Positions 7,505 to 10,737 of a stretch of DNA of 10,737 bases are shown in pieces (position 1 is the first letter of the stretch; every line of letters begins with the position of its first letter). The stretch is taken from the NCBI GenBank assembly GCA_903881535.1, contig CAIRTT010000211.1, forward strand, positions 1 through 10,737, written 5' to 3'. Position numbers and translations under genes: made by a program. The notes below the pieces were generated by a model. The model worked only from the letters and a program-made list of their open reading frames with translations. It made no database searches and was not told where the DNA came from. This DNA comes from an uncultured Armatimonadota bacterium. Lineage in GTDB: Bacteria; Armatimonadota; Armatimonadia; Armatimonadales; Armatimonadaceae.

Positions 7505-7695
7505 GGGAAACTAGCGGTATTCATTGCCACATCTACATCCAAATTCAATATCGGTGACACACCGAATTCCCCTTCACCTGACCGGACTTCACAAGTAAGT
7601 GGTATGTTTCACCACCAGCAATCGTTAGACAATCGGAGACGACCTCTGAAAGCGCAACGGTTCACGACACGGTGTGCGTGGTATATACACCTCGT

Positions 7696-8643
7696 ATGAA
7701 TGAACGGCTTCGCACTCAGTCTCAGTTGATATTTCCGTTATTCCAGCCGTTGTTGAAAGTAATCAACATCGTCACACTAATCGTGATGACCACCGCACTT
7801 TTGGAGCCCATCAAACTGTGTCTTTCGGTGTGGTACGGACCAACCGCTGATCAAGGAAGTAGCATCGTTGCCATAATCGGCGCCTTAGTCATCGCTGTCC
7901 GCTGCAACCAGCAAGCTGACATCGTTCGCAAAGAACTAAGCGAACTCTTTCCATCCCCGGATGCCCCTCAGCGGCGAGGGTTGCAATGGCCCCTCATCGT
8001 TGGTACTTTGCTAATTCTTTTTTCGGTTCTCGCTGCGGCTCCAACGATTTCGTACTTATCAATTGTGTGGATGCTATTTGCGCAGGTCTTCTGGACGGAA
8101 GGACTGTTCGTTGCCGGGAAGTACCGGGCGGCATTCGCATTTGCACTGCTTGCAACACCGATTCCGCAGGGAATCTATCGTAACTGGATTGATGCGACAT
8201 CCCAGCTGGCGGCACTCCTCGCATCACAGCTTGGAAACATCGTTGGTACTAAGAGTTTCGTGACGACGAATGGAATCATCGTTAATGAAAACACATTTAC
8301 AATCTCCTTTCGCTCAGGTGTAAGTCCTCATCCAACACTCTGGCTGACGGCACTCATTTGCATCACATGGCTGATCTGGATGAAGAAGACGTTTAAAGAA
8401 AGTCTGTTCTGGAGCGTAGTTGCTATCTTCATCGCCTTTGTGTTACATGTCGCCCGCCTTGTACTGATTATTGTCGCAGCACGCATATCGGTGACTCTCG
8501 GGAACATCATTCTGTTCATCCCGTGGTGGACATCCACCGCACTTGCACTTGGTATCGCCGCCATCATCAGACGTGTTTGGCGCATCCGGAAAGATCGTCT
8601 CAACCGCTTTATCGTGGAAGGTCAGGCTAACCAATGGAAGTAA
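7696..8643 (+). CDS. Exosortase/archaeosortase-like multi-pass membrane protein lacking the catalytic Cys
   Basis: Exosortases are inner-membrane transpeptidase-like enzymes that process C-terminal sorting signals of exported proteins. From the ATG at 7696 the protein has 315 residues and about 8 hydrophobic segments. The diagnostic stretch is FALLATPIPQGIYRNWIDAT (148-167), then an amphipathic loop TNGIIVNENTFTISF (191-205), then RSGV (206-209). In active exosortases the last reads CSG-like. Here codon 8311-8313 is CGC (Arg206). The distal conserved Arg is kept (R254 in LHVARLVLI), although the preceding Asn typical of the family is His251. No clear third catalytic His is seen near the C-terminus. 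A GTG at 7672 is an alternative start; neither has a ribosome site, and a TATATA 8 bases upstream could give leaderless mRNA. The stop overlaps the next gene by 10 bases. The fold call is good; catalytic activity is doubtful. Confidence 0.78.
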   Translation: MNERLRTQSQLIFPLFQPLLKVINIVTLIVMTTALLEPIKLCLSVWYGPTADQGSSIVAIIGALVIAVRCNQQADIVRKELSELFPSPDAPQRRGLQWPLIVGTLLILFSVLAAAPTISYLSIVWMLFAQVFWTEGLFVAGKYRAAFAFALLATPIPQGIYRNWIDATSQLAALLASQLGNIVGTKSFVTTNGIIVNENTFTISFRSGVSPHPTLWLTALICITWLIWMKKTFKESLFWSVVAIFIAFVLHVARLVLIIVAARISVTLGNIILFIPWWTSTALALGIAAIIRRVWRIRKDRLNRFIVEGQANQWK

Positions 8644-9272
8644 CCTATTCCAAACGTAAAAAAAGCCTAATCCTTGTGTTAGTGGTAGCTACCGCTATCA
8701 TTCAAGTAATGGCAATGCGTGTGCGGGCTCATAGCACCTTCCGGGTTCAGCCTCCGATGAATATTGGGGCATGGGAAATCAAAAGTATTCCGCTTTCATT
8801 CGAAGCGATGTCGGCATTAGGGAATCCTGAAGTGGATGGCTGGAACTACAGCAATGCACTTGATGAAATGGTAACCGTACAGGTCATCTCGCCCGACACC
8901 TTTGATGCGTACCGAAATCCACCTATTCTGACGCGCTTCTTCATAGCAGCTTCAGCCAAGGTTGTTCCCTCCAAATTCGGTGGGATGCAGCAAACAACCT
9001 TTGCAGCGCTCGCAGATGCCGAATCCAAGATTTTGATGATGACGTGGGTTCAGCACCCCTCAGGAACATGTAAGCCAGTTAGCAGCTCAGGTGAGCAATC
9101 ACTCATTGACCGCCTCAGAATTAATGTCGAGACGCTCGTCCAACCGGAGCCCTATTGTCTGGTGCGTGTATACACGCCCGTTCCCAAGTGGGATCATGAT
9201 GGACAACAAGCGCTTCGCACAATCCGCCGCGTTGCCGATGCGATCCAGGCTGCTGGAGGTAAAAAACGATGA
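8634..9272 (+). CDS. EpsI/DUF3485-like exosortase-associated protein
   Basis: EpsI-like proteins accompany exosortases, either as a C-terminal domain or as a separate gene, with an unclear helper role on the periplasmic side. This 212-residue product has a basic start (KRKK), one membrane anchor or signal at about 11-28, and then a soluble domain. The motif NIGAWEIKSIPLS (43-55) matches the usual opening 'IG.W....IPL'. A YSNALDEMVTVQVIS strand (72-86) follows. The HxPxxC-type motif of many members is degenerate here (RNPPILT, 94-100). Later segments include QHPSGTC (140-146) and YCLVRVYTPV. Its ATG lies inside the end of the exosortase-like gene (10-base overlap) with AGG 7 bases upstream, so translation is probably coupled. 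Its TGA overlaps the ATG of the next gene. The family call rests on the N-terminal pattern and the neighbour. Confidence 0.6.
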   Translation: MEVTYSKRKKSLILVLVVATAIIQVMAMRVRAHSTFRVQPPMNIGAWEIKSIPLSFEAMSALGNPEVDGWNYSNALDEMVTVQVISPDTFDAYRNPPILTRFFIAASAKVVPSKFGGMQQTTFAALADAESKILMMTWVQHPSGTCKPVSSSGEQSLIDRLRINVETLVQPEPYCLVRVYTPVPKWDHDGQQALRTIRRVADAIQAAGGKKR

Positions 9273-9964
9273 TCCCTTCCAAGCTAAATTTGTTGCTGTC
9301 TATGATGGCATTTGTCATCATCTCCGCTGGCTGCCAAAAATCAGCTGACTACACAAGTCCCGCTAAGTCCCGTATTGAAGATGAGCCGGCAGTTACGGAT
9401 TGTTCTGCCATGCTGCCTTTGAAAACGGGCTTTTCCTGGACACTTTCAACCGTGGTCGACCAGCGAACGTTTACTGACATCGTTTCTGTTCGTGGACCAC
9501 TGAACATCGGTGGCACGACAGCGACCCTTGTGGAAACGAAGCGAAACGGACAACTGGTTCTCCGCGAAGGTTACCGCTACGCAAAAGGTAAGCTGATGCT
9601 AACGGCATTTTCGACATCAACGAAACAATGGGTTGTTCTTGATCCCCCGCTTATACTCCTCAAGGACGGAGCCATGCTCGGGGATGAGTATAAGTGGAGC
9701 GGACGTCTCCGCATCGATGGAAAGTCCATTGATGCACATGGACTTTCACGACCGAGTCTAAAAGAGTCTGTTCAGACCATGAGTGCTGGTCGCTTTTCGG
9801 GTATCCGCATCGATAGCGGACTTTCTGCACCCCTTCCAAATGGCGACCGTATCAAGTATCAGACAACACGCTGGCTTGCGACAGGTATCGGATTTATTCG
9901 CAAGGAATACCTCGACCGTACCGCGCGGCGACAAAGTAATCTGATCAGCTTCAAGATGAAGTAA
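9269..9964 (+). CDS. Putative lipoprotein of unknown function in the exosortase module
   Basis: A 231-residue protein. The N-terminus has a Lys, a hydrophobic core and ISAGC22, so it may be a lipoprotein, although Ser at -3 of the lipobox is less usual than Leu or Ile. The mature part is beta-rich. MLPLKTGFSWTLST (48-61) resembles the start of DUF3108/TapB-like beta domains. TATLVETKRNGQLVLREGY and SGRLRIDGK strands follow, and it ends with GIGFIRKEY and ISFKMK. I do not recognise a specific family or active site. A GGAGG ribosome site lies 7 bases before the ATG, and the ATGA overlap with the upstream EpsI-like gene implies coupled expression. It has no C-terminal hydrophobic segment with a basic tail, so it is not an exosortase substrate of the PEP-CTERM type. 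Confidence 0.7.
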   Translation: MIPSKLNLLLSMMAFVIISAGCQKSADYTSPAKSRIEDEPAVTDCSAMLPLKTGFSWTLSTVVDQRTFTDIVSVRGPLNIGGTTATLVETKRNGQLVLREGYRYAKGKLMLTAFSTSTKQWVVLDPPLILLKDGAMLGDEYKWSGRLRIDGKSIDAHGLSRPSLKESVQTMSAGRFSGIRIDSGLSAPLPNGDRIKYQTTRWLATGIGFIRKEYLDRTARRQSNLISFKMK

Positions 9965-10151
9965 GGGACACTCGGCGTATCTTCCACGACACGTCTGCCT
10001 CAGGATTACAGCTAAACTGACACAAGTTGACTTGCAATCTCCGGACAATGTTGCGTCTCGTGGCTTGCCATCGTGTTCTTTTTAGTCATTCAATGATGCG
10101 TCTATTGAAACTATAAACTAAAACCGAACAATCTGCGCTAACATTGTGTAC

Positions 10152-10737
10152 ATGGCAACTTTCAGGAAAGCATTTCGCTTTTTACGAAGCAATCTGAGTG
10201 CGTCGCTGATGTTCCTCATTTACATCCTAATGTGGTGGATGCCTCTACGCCCGATTATCACCATGGTTTCAGGGCGTAGTGATATTCCCTACGGAATCAA
10301 CGGCCCCCTTGAGTGGATGTCCCGCTGGTGGCTATCACCGGATGCACCGACGCTGTTTCAACCCATCGCCCTCATTGGTGCCTGGCTACTTGCATCCCAG
10401 CGTTTGAGAACCATAAGGGCAACATGGGCGCGCTCTTGCCGGTCTGCAGCGCGACGTGGTGCAAAGTGGGCAAGATATTCTTGGATTCCGCTGTCAGTAC
10501 TCCTCCTCACTGGTGCGACATCCTTTCTCGGACATATCACGCCTCTCGCCATCACAACGCTTGTATGGCTACCAATCGGTGTCGTGTTTTATATCTATGG
10601 CCCGAGAGTCATTCGCGCACTCCACACCCCGATTCTTCTTTTGATTGCAGCGACGGCTGTCCCAGATACGATTCCAGAGTTAGTCCAAAAAGTCTCTCAG
10701 CGCATTCTTGGTGGGATCGCCATCCTCATGGGACGGG
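10152..10737 (+). CDS. Second exosortase-like membrane protein (partial, runs off right edge)
   Basis: From the ATG at 10152 the frame stays open to the edge (195 complete codons). The product has hydrophobic segments at about 16-38, 67-82, 110-125, 133-150 and 155-170. The arrangement matches the N-terminal half of exosortases: WWLSPDAPTLFQPIALIGAW (59-78) in place of the usual 'W....Y.HG..P....'. A glycine hinge follows, then GPRVIRALHTPILLLIAATA (151-170) and PDTIPELVQKVSQRILGGIA (172-191). The catalytic Cys/Arg/His region would lie beyond the window, so activity cannot be judged. No ribosome site precedes the ATG; GTG at 10146 is an alternative start. It lies 187 bases after the lipoprotein gene on the same strand and may have its own promoter. 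A different multi-pass membrane protein remains possible. Confidence 0.6.
   Translation, partial: MATFRKAFRFLRSNLSASLMFLIYILMWWMPLRPIITMVSGRSDIPYGINGPLEWMSRWWLSPDAPTLFQPIALIGAWLLASQRLRTIRATWARSCRSAARRGAKWARYSWIPLSVLLLTGATSFLGHITPLAITTLVWLPIGVVFYIYGPRVIRALHTPILLLIAATAVPDTIPELVQKVSQRILGGIAILMGR

Larger units (their letters stand above)
7398..7695. promoter_or_regulatory. Divergent intergenic control region
   Basis: This 298-base gap separates the minus-strand receptor from the plus-strand exosortase-like gene. It holds the receptor promoter and palindrome. A hairpin TCGGTG-ACA-CACCGA (7551-7565) lies about 45 bases upstream of the -35. A second short inverted repeat, GTGGT/ACCAC, lies near 7600-7616. 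For the plus-strand gene a TATATA (7682-7687) lies 8 bases before the ATG, with a weak TTCACG (7661-7666) at only 15 bases spacing. No coding sequence is supported here. Confidence 0.5.

Noticed and set aside
10061..10084. Possible terminator after the lipoprotein gene (TGG/CCA hairpin before TTCTTTTT)
   Set aside because: The stem is only 3-4 bp, too weak to support a call; the T-run alone is not enough.

Overview
This window appears to come from a diderm (Gram-negative-type) bacterium. It carries a complete TonB energy-transduction set with its own outer-membrane receptor, plus exosortase-type membrane proteins. A TonB receptor with a CarboxypepD_reg-like plug extension, a DUF5118/DUF5117-type metalloprotease and exosortases together would fit Armatimonadota, Acidobacteriota, Verrucomicrobiota or Planctomycetota. 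The sequence alone does not decide between them. No rRNA, tRNA, insertion sequence, CRISPR array or prophage gene is visible.

Left and centre, minus strand (7504 down to about 1284): this looks like one intact transcription unit. A perfect TTGACA -35 with a TACACT -10 (7475-7504) sits over a 10-bp palindrome. It is followed by a TonB-dependent receptor (7397-4764), exbB (4695-4063), a first exbD (4040-3600), a second exbD (3581-3132) and a long tonB (3114-1360). A strong intrinsic terminator (1284-1327) closes the unit. A 14-bp stem-loop without a U-tract lies between the receptor and exbB. The logic is a dedicated receptor plus its own ExbB/ExbD/ExbD/TonB motor; the ligand is unknown.

Far left, minus strand (1124 to the edge): the N-terminal part of a secreted protein whose last about 55 visible residues resemble the DUF5118 start of large zinc metalloproteases. 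It is preceded by an unusual extension of about 270 residues. It lies beyond the terminator and is probably a separate unit.

Right side, plus strand (7696 to the edge): a divergent module. A multi-pass exosortase-like protein has Arg (CGC) where the catalytic Cys (TGC) is expected. It overlaps an EpsI/DUF3485-like gene, which overlaps a small putative lipoprotein gene. After a 187-base gap a second exosortase-like gene starts and runs off the edge before its active-site region. Exosortases process C-terminal sorting signals of exported proteins in the inner membrane. A Cys-less exosortase next to a second exosortase is the most unusual point of the window. No protein with an obvious PEP-CTERM-type tail is seen here.
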